From an uncultured Victivallales bacterium (GTDB taxonomy: Bacteria; Verrucomicrobiota; Lentisphaeria; Victivallales; UBA1829): 64,000 nucleotides of DNA. The notes beneath the pieces were generated by a model. That model was not told where the DNA came from, searched no databases, and saw only the letters and a list, made by a program, of their open reading frames with translations. Shown one piece after another: positions 1-9,400 of this stretch (positions within the stretch are counted from its first letter, which is position 1; every line of letters starts with the position of its first letter). A program made the translations under genes and the position numbers. The stretch spans positions 116,258-180,257 of the forward strand of contig CAKUDG010000003.1 in NCBI GenBank assembly GCA_934644965.1, written 5' to 3'.

Positions 1-1194
1 GAAATCTTCCTGAACACCCCCATGTTCGATCCGGAAGGGAAGGATTCCTTTTTCCAGGCAAACGCTCTCCCGGAGGATTTCATCACTCTGGGGAGCTATC
101 TGCAGGAACTGAATCTCCCGGAGGAGGCAAAGGCGCTGCTGGCTTCTTTCATGACCTGTCACGGCAGTTTCCCGGACGAAATCTCCCTTGCGGACCACTG
201 CCGCGTCAGCTACGGGCTCATGGACGACATGGTGCGTTTCAAAAACGGCGGACAGGCCCTCATCAACGCCTTTCTGAAAGAGGCACAGCGTCTGGACATT
301 CATATCCGAAGCTCCTGCACCGTGGATTCCTTTTCCGAAATCACTCGGAAACATGCCGGAAAAATGCGTCTGACAGACGGAACGGAAATCGGATTCGATC
401 ATTGCATCATGACCATCCATCCGGCGGAAATTCTGCGGATTCTCCCTCCGAAAACGGTCCCGGAGGATTTCAGAACGCGCGTGAAGGAATTTCAGGACAC
501 CTGCGGCTTCTTCACCGTTTTCGGACGCCTTCTCAAGCCCTTTCCAGAACTCAAGGACGGTCTTTATTCCTGCTTTTCCAGCAGTCGGATCGAAGATCTT
601 TTCCGCACGCCGACCAGTCCGTATTCCTCTTTCGATTCCCGCTCCGGAGCCACTTTTTTCACCTCCATTCTTCCCCCGTCCGCCACCTCCGCCGCCGAGA
701 ACACATCCTGGAACTGCGCCACGGGAATCATGCTCTGCACGGAAGAACTCTCCTCCGGAGAAAGAGTCCGCACCCTGACCGCATTCCAGAACGTTCATCC
801 CGGAGAAACTCAGCGCTGGGAGAAAAGCCGCACAGGCAGGCGTCCACCCGACTACGCCGCATACAAACAGCAGAAAAGCCGGGAACTCTGCGAACTGATC
901 TCCCGCTTCCTGCCTCCGCTCAGGAAGGAGTTTGAAATCCTCGACAGCGCCTCCATGCTGACTTACCGGGACTATCTGCCCCCCATCGGCTCCGCTTACG
1001 GGATCCGACGGAAAACGGGCCAGTTCAATCTGTTCGGCCGGCTTCCCCTGCGGAACTGTTACGCCGTCGGCCAGAACGCGCTTCTGCCCGGAGCCATGGG
1101 AGCACTGCTTTCCGCATTCGCCGTCTTCAGGAAAATCGCCGGAGAAGAAAAGTATCTCGCTCTCCTGAGAAAGCGCGGACTGGGAAAAAAATAA
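1..1194 (+). CDS. CrtI/phytoene-desaturase-like FAD oxidoreductase, 5' end outside window
   Basis: The frame is open from base 1, so the ATG at 22 is internal and the N-terminal GxGxxG dinucleotide-binding segment lies upstream of the window. The visible ~397 residues end with YAVGQNALLPGAMGALLSAF, which matches the C-terminal flavin-contacting motif of the phytoene desaturase/carotenoid isomerase family (VG...PG.G....SG). A member would oxidise or isomerise a polyene or acyl chain using FAD. It leads the visible part of the polyene/lipid operon, 101 bp before the acyl carrier protein. CrtI-like flavoproteins are known companions of ladderane-type clusters and are not part of the classical E. 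coli aryl polyene set. The family call is good; the substrate is inference. Confidence 0.72.
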   Translation, partial: EIFLNTPMFDPEGKDSFFQANALPEDFITLGSYLQELNLPEEAKALLASFMTCHGSFPDEISLADHCRVSYGLMDDMVRFKNGGQALINAFLKEAQRLDIHIRSSCTVDSFSEITRKHAGKMRLTDGTEIGFDHCIMTIHPAEILRILPPKTVPEDFRTRVKEFQDTCGFFTVFGRLLKPFPELKDGLYSCFSSSRIEDLFRTPTSPYSSFDSRSGATFFTSILPPSATSAAENTSWNCATGIMLCTEELSSGERVRTLTAFQNVHPGETQRWEKSRTGRRPPDYAAYKQQKSRELCELISRFLPPLRKEFEILDSASMLTYRDYLPPIGSAYGIRRKTGQFNLFGRLPLRNCYAVGQNALLPGAMGALLSAFAVFRKIAGEEKYLALLRKRGLGKK

Positions 1195-1295
1195 ATTAAA
1201 ATACCTAAAATTTTTGATCGGGAAATTATTGTCTTTTCCATAAATGATGCTCCATTATATTCCCGGTTGCTTGTATCAGAAAATTTGAAATCAGG

Positions 1296-1592
1296 ATGAA
1301 TGTGATGACGAGAGAGGAAATCATCAAAGCAGTCAACCAGACTTTTGTGGAAATGCTGGAAATTCCCGAAGAGGAACTGAGTCCGGAGAAGGAATTTTTC
1401 AAGGATATGGGGCTGGACAGTCTCGATATGGTGGATCTGATGATCGGGCTCCAGAGAAAATTCGGGATCTCCCTGCGCCAGAATGAGGAAATCAGGAAAG
1501 TCGTCACGCTGGGTGATGTGTACGACTTTTTTGAGCGGATGGAGAAAAACCGCACCGGGAATACGGCGGATTCCCCCCGCAGCGACTCCTGA
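1296..1592 (+). CDS. Acyl carrier protein
   Basis: This 98-residue acidic protein has the acyl carrier signature GLDSLDMVDL, with Ser42 as the expected phosphopantetheine site. It would carry the growing chain for the ketosynthase, dehydratase and thioesterase encoded downstream. Two in-frame starts exist (1296 and 1305). The AGGA at 1293 sits directly against the first ATG and about 8 bases from the second, so 1305 may be the true start. A TATATT at 1256-1261 could be a -10 element but no clear -35 is visible. The C-terminal 15 residues are a polar tail beyond the usual ~80-residue ACP fold. Confidence 0.88.
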   Translation: MNVMTREEIIKAVNQTFVEMLEIPEEELSPEKEFFKDMGLDSLDMVDLMIGLQRKFGISLRQNEEIRKVVTLGDVYDFFERMEKNRTGNTADSPRSDS

Positions 1593-1663
1593 AGGCCCGG
1601 AAGGGCGCAAGACGGCGGTAATAAGATAGAAGGAAGAGAAGGAAAGAGAAAGCGGCAGACGCG

Positions 1664-2413
1664 ATGCTGATTTCCGTTCTGGTTTATCTGCAAGTATTTG
1701 CGGTCACGTTTCTATACTGTGCCTGTGTGCTTCCTTTTCTGCTGGCGGCACTGCTTGTTCATGGATTCCGGAAAGAAAGCTGTGCGGGAGTCATCCGTTT
1801 TTTCATTGTCTGGTACGGGAGATGCGTGCTCCGTGCGGGTCTGAGTCCCTGGATCCGGGTCAGATTCCGTGATTTTGCGGAAGGGGAATGTTTTCCGGCG
1901 ATCTTTGTCTGCAATCATCGTTCGGCATCGGATCCGTTTCTGGCGGCAGTGCTGAAGACATGCCGTCCGATCGCCCAGGGGGTCAACCGCTGGCCGATGC
2001 GCCTGCCCTTCTTCGGCTTTTTCGCCCGCCTGGGAGGATATCTGGATGCGACGGCTCACGGATATGAAGAACTCCGGAATCAGGCGGAAGCGCTTCTGAG
2101 GCAGAATACGCCGATCGTCGTCTTCCCGGAAGGAACACGCTCCGGGAATCGGGAAATGAATCAGTTTCACGGGCTCTTCTTCCGAATTGCAAGGGATCTG
2201 AACTGTCCCCTGATCCCGGTGGCCATCGCAGGGAATGAACACATCCCAGACCGGAATTTCAGGATCTCGACAGGCCGCATTCTCGTGCACAAACTCCCCG
2301 CAATCGACAGCGGAACGGCAAAAACGATGAACAGTTACCAGCTGAAGCATTTCGTCCGCAGGATCCTCCGGGACGAAACAGTGAAAATGGATCAGGAACT
2401 GAAAAACTCATGA
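1664..2413 (+). CDS. PlsC-type 1-acyl-glycerol-3-phosphate acyltransferase family protein
   Basis: The 249-residue protein starts with a hydrophobic segment (about residues 3-33) and then carries the acyltransferase motif NHRSASD, with His85 and Asp90 in the H-X4-D arrangement. A second family motif, FPEGTRSG, follows at about residue 150. These are the catalytic and phosphate-binding motifs of the PlsC superfamily, which acts at the inner membrane face. Aryl polyene clusters contain acyltransferases of this type, presumed to move the finished chain onto a lipid carrier. The stop overlaps the next start in an ATGA, indicating coupled translation. Acceptor and donor are unknown. Confidence 0.85.
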   Translation: MLISVLVYLQVFAVTFLYCACVLPFLLAALLVHGFRKESCAGVIRFFIVWYGRCVLRAGLSPWIRVRFRDFAEGECFPAIFVCNHRSASDPFLAAVLKTCRPIAQGVNRWPMRLPFFGFFARLGGYLDATAHGYEELRNQAEALLRQNTPIVVFPEGTRSGNREMNQFHGLFFRIARDLNCPLIPVAIAGNEHIPDRNFRISTGRILVHKLPAIDSGTAKTMNSYQLKHFVRRILRDETVKMDQELKNS

Positions 2414-3798
2414 CCGGAAGCACTTTCCATTACCGTCCGGAAGACGACTTTCTCCCGGTGGAAGCCATTCATTCTCTCCAGGAACGTCTGCTCAGAGAAC
2501 AGCTTCTCTACTGCAAGACGCATTCTCCGTTCTACCGGGACAAACTTGCCGGATTCGACTGTGAACGAATGGGGCTGGACAATCTGCCGGAACTTCCCCT
2601 CACCTCCAAAGCGGATCTTGCGGAAGAAGGCGCGGAACGTTTCATGGCGGCACCGGCAAAGGATTTTGAAGACATCGTCTTTTCCTCGGGGACGACCGGA
2701 AATCCCTGCATGATTGCCTACACGAAACATGACATGGAAAGACTCGCCTACAACGAACACCGCTGCTTTGCGGCAGCGGGCATGACTGCGGAGGATACCG
2801 TTCTCCTGACCTGTACACTCGACCGCTGCTTCGTGGCGGGGCTGGCCTATTATCTCGGTGTCCGGAGTCTCGGAGCCGCGGCGATACGCAGCGGACTCAA
2901 TACCCTTGAAAGTCATGCGGAAATCATCCGCCGAGTGCATCCGAGCTGTCTGATCGGGGTGCCTTCCTTCCTGCGTCATCTGGGACATCATCTGAAGGGA
3001 AGAAAGGTGGACGCAAGTTCGGTGAAACGCCTGATCTGCATCGGGGAACCGGTGCGGGACGAGCAGCTGAACAGCAGCGGACTCGGTCGTCAGCTTGAAG
3101 AACTCTGGAATGCGCCCGTGCATTCGACATACGCCTCATCTGAAATTGTCAGCAGCTTCTGTGAATGCACCGAGAGGCGGGGGGGGCACCTGCTGCCGGA
3201 TCTGGTTCTCGCGGAAATCGTTGACGATGCCGGAAATGTTCTGCCTCCCGGGTCCGCGGGGGAACTGGTTCTCACCCAGCTCCAGTGCCGGGGAATGCCC
3301 CTGATCCGCTTCCGGACGGGAGACATGACCTTCATCGACGACACGCCCTGCCCCTGCGGCAGGAACTCGCTCCGGATCGGCCCCATCCTCGGGCGGAAAG
3401 CGCAGATGCTCAAATGCAGGGGGACGACTCTGTATCCGCAGACCGTCTTTTCGGTTCTGGACGAATCGCCAGAAATCCTTGATTATTATCTGGTGGCAAC
3501 GGGGGAAAACCTTTCGGACCGTCTGGAAATCGTCGCTGCGCCGAAGGAAGAGGGGCTCTCCATGCACGCCGTATCGGAACGTTTGAGGGCGAAATGCCGT
3601 CTTTCCATTCCGATCACACTGAAACCGGAAGAGGAGGTGCGTGCCCGCATTTTTTCCGTCTCGCGGAAGCCTGTCCGTTTTTTTGACCTCAGAAAAGGAA
3701 AAGAAAAAGGAGAAGGAAAGAGAGAGGATGAAATGCCTTCTCTTTCTGCCGTCAAAAAGCAGGAAGAGAGGACAGAGAAAGGACGGACGCAGGAATGA
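2410..3798 (+). CDS. Phenylacetate-CoA ligase-like AMP-forming acyl/aryl ligase
   Basis: This 462-residue member of the adenylate-forming superfamily shows the ATP loop FSSGTTGNP (SSGTTG at 92-97), the STYASSE core motif near 240 and RFRTGD near 300, as in the PaaK/phenylacetate-CoA ligase branch. It would activate a carboxylic acid, plausibly an aromatic starter unit, for loading on CoA or ACP; this fits the ApeH position in aryl polyene pathways. The last ~40 residues are a Lys/Glu-rich tail encoded by a polypurine tract, beyond the usual end of the family. It overlaps both neighbours by 4 bases. Substrate specificity cannot be read from sequence alone. Confidence 0.85.
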   Translation: MTGSTFHYRPEDDFLPVEAIHSLQERLLREQLLYCKTHSPFYRDKLAGFDCERMGLDNLPELPLTSKADLAEEGAERFMAAPAKDFEDIVFSSGTTGNPCMIAYTKHDMERLAYNEHRCFAAAGMTAEDTVLLTCTLDRCFVAGLAYYLGVRSLGAAAIRSGLNTLESHAEIIRRVHPSCLIGVPSFLRHLGHHLKGRKVDASSVKRLICIGEPVRDEQLNSSGLGRQLEELWNAPVHSTYASSEIVSSFCECTERRGGHLLPDLVLAEIVDDAGNVLPPGSAGELVLTQLQCRGMPLIRFRTGDMTFIDDTPCPCGRNSLRIGPILGRKAQMLKCRGTTLYPQTVFSVLDESPEILDYYLVATGENLSDRLEIVAAPKEEGLSMHAVSERLRAKCRLSIPITLKPEEEVRARIFSVSRKPVRFFDLRKGKEKGEGKREDEMPSLSAVKKQEERTEKGRTQE

Positions 3799-5387
3799 GC
3801 GGAGAAGGTGTATCGGACACTTTTGACTTCAGCGATTCCGAAATCCGGCAGGCTGTCCGGGAAGGCCGCCTGCTTTCTCTTGAACTCGAGTTCACCCGTG
3901 CGTGCAATTATCTCTGTCCCTATTGCTACGCGGCGGAAGAAACGGAAGATGCCGCGGCGGAAGCGGAAGAGACGGGGATGGATACTCGGGAAGAAGGAGA
4001 GACAGCCATTTTCCCCATTTCCCCGTCATGCGTCTCAAGCGCCTCCGCCGGATTTCCGGCAAAGAAGGGGGAACTGAGCGGAGAGGAAATTCTGTCGGTT
4101 CTGAAACAGGCGGCTGCGCTCGGAGCGCGGAAAATCGTCCTTCTGGGAGGGGAACCGTTGCTCCACCCGGATCTGACGGGGGAAATCCGCCGCATCCGCG
4201 AACTCGGAATGCATGCGGAGATTTTTACAAACGGCTCTCTTGTGACGGAAGAACTTGCAAGGGAACTGCATCGCCTGGAATGCCGTGTGGCAGTGAAGCT
4301 GAACAGTCTGGACTCTTCCATCCATGATCAGATGACAGGGATCCGGGATTCCCTCCGTACCGCGCTCCGGGCTCTCGAGATCCTGCAGAAGGCCGGATAC
4401 GCCGCAACCCCGGACCTGCTCGGAGCGGCAACGGTGCTTTCCACGCTCAATCTCCGGGAAGCCCCCGAAATATGGCGTTTCCTGCGCGAAAGAAAAATCC
4501 GCCCCTATTTCGAGTGCATGACTCCGCAGGGAAGACTTCTCGAACACAACGAACTGCTCCCGGCGCCGGAGGAACTGGAAAAAGTCTTCTGTGAACTGGC
4601 GCGCATCGACCGGGAATACGGATACGAGTGGTCTCCCCAGCCGCCGCTCGCAGGGCAGAAATGTCTGCGTCATCTGTATTCCTGTGTGGTAAAAAGCAAT
4701 GGAGACGTCATCCCCTGCGTCGGACTGGACTGCGTCATCGGCAGCATCCGGGAAAAGCCCCTGGCCGACATCCTGAAAAACAGCCGGATTCTCGCCAGGC
4801 TCAAAGATCACCGGAAATACATCAAGGAACCCTGCCGCAGCTGTGACAAGGCAGAACACTGCTACGGATGCCGCGGCACCGCGTGGCAGATGACAGGTGA
4901 CTTCCTCGCAGCAGATCCCTCCTGCTGGCGCAATGCGGGACGTCTTTCTGAAATCAGGACTCTCCCCGCCAATGCAAGAGAACTGATCCCTCACAAAGGG
5001 AAGATGGCACTGGTCGACGAACTGGTCAAACTCGGCGACGGAACAGGCGAAACACTCTCCCTCATCCGGGACGACAATCTCTTTCTGGATGAAAACGGCT
5101 TCCTTTCCCCCGAAGCCCTCATCGAATATGCCGCCCAGTCCGCGGCGGCGCTCGACAGTTTTGAAAACAGCGGAAACATCTCCAGCGGCCTTCTCACAGG
5201 TATTCTCTCCTTTTCTTTTGGAGAAAAACGCGCCGCCCGGGGCGACCGCATCCGCGTCTTCCTCAGGAAAGAGGACGAACTCGGAGAATGGAACATCCTT
5301 TCCTTCCGGATTTTCAAAAACGCCTCCCCCCTCCTTCTTCTGGCGGAAGGGAAATTGAAACTTTGCATCCCACAGCTTCCGCAGTAA
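3795..5387 (+). CDS. Radical SAM-SPASM enzyme fused to ApeP/FabZ-like hotdog domain
   Basis: Residues 30-370 are a radical SAM enzyme: CNYLCPYC gives the CxxxCxxC cluster (Cys37, 41, 44), followed by a GGEPLL motif, and a Cys-rich SPASM-type region at about 290-360 (CLRHLYSC, CRSC, CYGC) for auxiliary iron-sulfur binding. From about 393 to the end is a separate hotdog domain with LIPHKGKMALVDEL and LIEYAAQSAAA, resembling the ApeP 3-hydroxyacyl-ACP dehydratase of aryl polyene synthesis. No stop interrupts the join, so this is a real fusion. A low-complexity Glu/Ala insert (about 47-85) separates the cluster cysteines from the rest of the barrel. The fusion suggests that radical chemistry occurs on the ACP-bound chain; that is inference. 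Confidence 0.88.
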   Translation: MSGEGVSDTFDFSDSEIRQAVREGRLLSLELEFTRACNYLCPYCYAAEETEDAAAEAEETGMDTREEGETAIFPISPSCVSSASAGFPAKKGELSGEEILSVLKQAAALGARKIVLLGGEPLLHPDLTGEIRRIRELGMHAEIFTNGSLVTEELARELHRLECRVAVKLNSLDSSIHDQMTGIRDSLRTALRALEILQKAGYAATPDLLGAATVLSTLNLREAPEIWRFLRERKIRPYFECMTPQGRLLEHNELLPAPEELEKVFCELARIDREYGYEWSPQPPLAGQKCLRHLYSCVVKSNGDVIPCVGLDCVIGSIREKPLADILKNSRILARLKDHRKYIKEPCRSCDKAEHCYGCRGTAWQMTGDFLAADPSCWRNAGRLSEIRTLPANARELIPHKGKMALVDELVKLGDGTGETLSLIRDDNLFLDENGFLSPEALIEYAAQSAAALDSFENSGNISSGLLTGILSFSFGEKRAARGDRIRVFLRKEDELGEWNILSFRIFKNASPLLLLAEGKLKLCIPQLPQ

Positions 5388-5458
5388 TTCCGCCGAAACA
5401 AAAAAGTAAAATCTCACAGACAGAAGGCCAGGAAAGAAAAAAAGAAAACAAGGAAAGG

Positions 5459-5523
5459 GGGAAACAGCGAAAGTGAAACAGAAAAAGTGAAACAGCGAAA
5501 GTGAAACAGAAAAAGTGAAACAG
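5459..5523 (+). repeat. 14-bp tandem repeat running into the start of the LolA-like gene
   Basis: Four near-identical 14-base units (GTGAAACAGAAAAA or GTGAAACAGCGAAA, the first beginning GGG) run from 5459, and a partial fifth contains the GTG start codon at 5515. Each unit holds a GTG and an A-rich stretch. Because 14 is not a multiple of three, unit gain or loss would move any upstream start out of frame and change leader length. Confidence 0.85.
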
Positions 5524-6387
5524 AATGCAAAGAAGGGAATAGTGCGGATTCCGGACACCGTCTTTACGGCGCTTTTCTGCCTTCTTCTCAGCGTGATGCT
5601 TGTCCGGCCGTCCCTCTCCGGAGGGGAGGACGAGAAGAAGGTCATCAGCCTGACAAGTAAAATCAGGGAAGCGATGTCTCAGGTCACGAGCATCCGGGCG
5701 GACTTTGTCCAGGAGAAGCGCCTGAAACACTTCAGCCGTCCTCTGACCATCCGCGGGACCTTTGCCCTCGACCGGAGCGGAAAAATGGCCTGGCGCATTC
5801 TCTCCCCCATCCGATCCTGCTGCATCCTGGACTCTTCCGGAATCACACAGTGGGACGAGGAAAGCGGAAAAACCATCCGGATCGATGCAACAGACAATCC
5901 TTCCCTCCAGCTTTTTTCCGAAACCATGGCCCGTTACTTCACGGGCGATTTCCAGACACTGGAAAACGGCTTTCTCATCACCACCGAAGACCCCTCACTT
6001 CCTTCTTCTTCTTCCCCTTCTCCTCCTGCTTCCGGAAATGAAAACTCGATACACTCCTCAGCAAATGCCGATGATCTCACAAACGCGTCCGACTCAGGGA
6101 ACACTTCCGGGGGCGAAAAAGTCCGGGTGGCGGGGACGAATGCAGAAAGTCTCCCGGACGCCGGACAATCTGCGGCGGAAAAATTCCCCGTCCTGATTCT
6201 GAAACCGGGAGAGAAGCACCCGGCCTCCCGTTTCTTCCGTGAAATCCGCTTTGTTTTTGCTCCGGAGCTGAACCATGTGCGGCGCGTCCTGATTCAGGAA
6301 GCCGATGGGAATTCAACGATTCTGACTTTTGAAAACACTGTGCTGAATGAAGCTCTTCCCCCGGAAACCTGGCATGCGGGGCCATAA
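5515..6387 (+). CDS. LolA-like outer-membrane lipoprotein carrier (ApeL-like)
   Basis: The 290-residue protein has a signal peptide (hydrophobic core about 16-34). It then shows the LolA-type beginning of MSQVTSIRADFVQEKRLKH and a beta-rich body (TIRGTFALDRSGKMAWRI). This family forms a periplasmic hydrophobic half-barrel that ferries lipids or lipoproteins; in aryl polyene clusters a LolA-like protein accompanies the MMPL exporter. The GTG at 5515 is the only start that preserves the signal peptide, and it lies inside the 14-bp repeat; the first downstream ATG (5674) would remove it. A Ser/Pro/Asn-rich insert (about 160-220) interrupts the C-terminal half. The next gene follows 23 bases later. 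Confidence 0.8.
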   Translation: MKQNAKKGIVRIPDTVFTALFCLLLSVMLVRPSLSGGEDEKKVISLTSKIREAMSQVTSIRADFVQEKRLKHFSRPLTIRGTFALDRSGKMAWRILSPIRSCCILDSSGITQWDEESGKTIRIDATDNPSLQLFSETMARYFTGDFQTLENGFLITTEDPSLPSSSSPSPPASGNENSIHSSANADDLTNASDSGNTSGGEKVRVAGTNAESLPDAGQSAAEKFPVLILKPGEKHPASRFFREIRFVFAPELNHVRRVLIQEADGNSTILTFENTVLNEALPPETWHAGP

Positions 6388-6410
6388 AGGGCGCAGAAAG
6401 GACCTACGGG

Positions 6411-9400
6411 TTGAGTCTCATGAAGGCAAAGGAAATGACGATATCCCTGCGCAGAATTCTCCGGGCCCTTCCCCGCTCCGGCGTCCGGAGCTGGAAGAGA
6501 AATCTGCTGATTCTGATTCTGCTTCTTGCTGGGGCGGGACTCATGCTCCGGCAGATGAATTTCAGCGGAGACATCTCCCGGATGCTTCCCCGTGATTCGG
6601 AATCCCTGGAGCTCTATCAGGCTTTCTCCCGTTCCGCCATGTTCAATACGACCCTCCTGCTCTTCAGCGTGAAGGAGGATGGAGAGGATACTACTACGCC
6701 CGGGGCATCTGAAGAAGTCGCCGCCGGGAAAAGAAAGCTTATGGACGAGTATACGGAAAGAATCGCCCGGCGTCTGACAGGACATCCCCTTGTCCTGCGC
6801 GTGGAGCACCGTTTTCTTCCGGATGATCCGCCGGGAAAGATCCGGGATCTCACGCGCTGGATTCCGCAGTACCGTGCGGCGGCAGTCCTGCCGGAGGAAC
6901 GGGACCGGAGCAGCGGGAAAGGAAAGGGAAAAGGTGGAGAAGGTGGAGAAGAAGAAACCGTTCCCGGGGGATCGGCGGAAGCCCTGGTCCATCAACTCTA
7001 CCGGAGGCTTCTTGTATTTTCTCCCGGGCAGACGGAGGAGATGCTCCGATCCGATCCTGCGGGCTGGAACATGCGCCTGCTCCTTCCGCTGGAAAAATTC
7101 CGGAAACTTTCCGGAATCAAGCTACGTCCCGGCAGCACGGGGCTGGTTTCGGAAGACGGCAGACACCAGATGCTGCTCCTGGAAACAGGAGTTTCCGCCA
7201 CGGATTCCGCCGGGAGCCGCAAATGGATGAACGAGCTTGAAAAGGAACTTGCGGATTGTCCTGAAGAACTGGAATGGGGGGTCATTGCCGGACAGAGAAG
7301 AGCAATGGAAAACGAGGAGGTATTGAAGAGAGACGTCCGCACAGTCGGGATCGCCTCTCTGGTGATTTTCACGCTTCTGACGGTGCTGTGCTACCGCTGT
7401 GACCTGAGAGGTCTGCTGATTCCGCTCATTCCCCTGACGGCTTCGTTTCTTGTGCTGGGAGCAATGCCGCTTCTGTTCCGGGACTGTCTTTTCTTTGTCG
7501 CGGGCATGGGAGGAGTCGTGGTGGGACTGGCGGTGGACTACGGTATTCATATCTACTCTGCGATGACGGAAACACATCCGCTGCGCCGTCTGTTCCGGAT
7601 CTGCGCGCCGCTCTTTACAGGTGCATTGACTTCTTTTGCCGTCTTCGCAGTTTTTCTTTTTTCTTCGACGGACGGACTGCGTCAGCTGGGATTCTTCGCG
7701 GGATGCAGTCTTCTGCTCTCCATGATCCTGATGCTGCTGTTTCTTCCGCCGCTGCTGCTCGGACCGGGGGGCAGAGAAAAAAAGAGGAAAGAGAAGAATC
7801 TACAATACCACGGCCTGAGGAGGATTCCTCCGCCGGATTTTCCTTTCCGCCGTCCGAAGACGGTTCTGTGCATCTGGGGAGCGCTTCTGATTCCGGCGGC
7901 GGCACTGCTCCCGGAACTGCGCTTCAATACGGATGTGAGCCAGTTTGACGTGGCCTCTCCTGAACTGCTGAAGCTGGAAAAACAGTATCAGACCCTTTTC
8001 CAGAAGGAAGATATCCGCCCCGCATTCGGGCTGTTCCGCGGAAAGAGCAAGCGTGAAGTTCTGGAAAAACTGCCGGCCGTTCCGGCTCAGGATACGCTTC
8101 AGAATGCGGATGAAGATTCCCCTTCCTCAGCACCGTCCGAAAACAGCTTCATCGAATTCTTCTCCCCGGCAGAACTTTATCCCCCGGAATCCATCCGGGA
8201 GAAAAACCTTCTCAGCTGGAAGAACTTTTACAATTCCGGCGCGTTTGACCGCTGGCGCGGGCAGACGGAAAAACTGGCAGAGGAAGCCGGATTCCATCCC
8301 GGATTCCTCGATCCTTTTTTCGATTCTCTCAGAGAAGGAATCCTGCATCCTCCCCAGGAGCCGCCGGAACTCTTTCAGCCGCTGCTCGAACGCATGGTCG
8401 TGAAAGGAACGGACGGACTCTGGACGGCGGCAATACTCCTGGATGAAAAAGAAGCTCTTCCTGCGAAGAAACAGCTTGGGGCAGAACTGGTGATGTCAAA
8501 ACAGCATTTCCTGGAAATTCTTTCAAGGGATGTTTCGCAGGAGGTGTTCTTTCCGGCGCTTGCGGGGGTTCTGTCGGTTGTGTTCATCACATGGATCTTC
8601 TTCCGGAATGCGGGGGAAACGCTCAAAGCGCTGCTGGTTGTCTTTTTCACACTGTGTTTCACGGCGGCGTTTTTTGCGGCGGCGGGGATTGCCGTCAATC
8701 TTTCTGTGCTGATTGCGGGAATCATCCTGAGCGGACTGGCGGTGGATTACGGCATTTTCATGGTGAATTCGCTGAAACGGGGGGGAAAGGATTCGGCGGG
8801 GGTGTTTCATGCGCTGTATCTTTCGGCGGCTACGTCGGCGGCGGGGGGATTGACCGTCGTCTTCACCACGCATCCGATGCTGCGGGACGCGGGAATCACG
8901 CTTCTCTGCGGCATCTTCTTTGCCTGTCTGACAGCGGTCTTTCTCCTTCCCGCACTCCATGCTCTGAAAAAACGCAAAGCTCTGCCATCGTCTCATCCCG
9001 CTCAGGCACCTCCGCTTTCTGCGCAATCATCTCCGTCGCAGTCTCCCCCGGAAACGAAAGTGGGGGACGCCAGTCTGGAAGAAAACGGCAGAACACATGA
9101 ACTCGACCATGAATTTGGAAATGAGAATGCGGAAACGCAAAACGCTTCCGCCGCTCATGGGACAATCCCGGCAAAGCAAGCGTCCCGCCGTGGAGCGCTT
9201 CCGCTTCTGCTTCTTCTTCTTCTCTTACTTGCATCCGGGACAGGATCCGGATGCACGACAGAAAATTTTGAATGTAATACGCTTCCAATTCTTCCCAGCG
9301 GGGATTTCCCTTCCGGGGCAGACTTTCCGGAGCAAAAGGGAAAGTGGCTTCTGGAATCCTCCGTACTTCTGGAATACGGATTCCGGAAGATCACGGCGCT

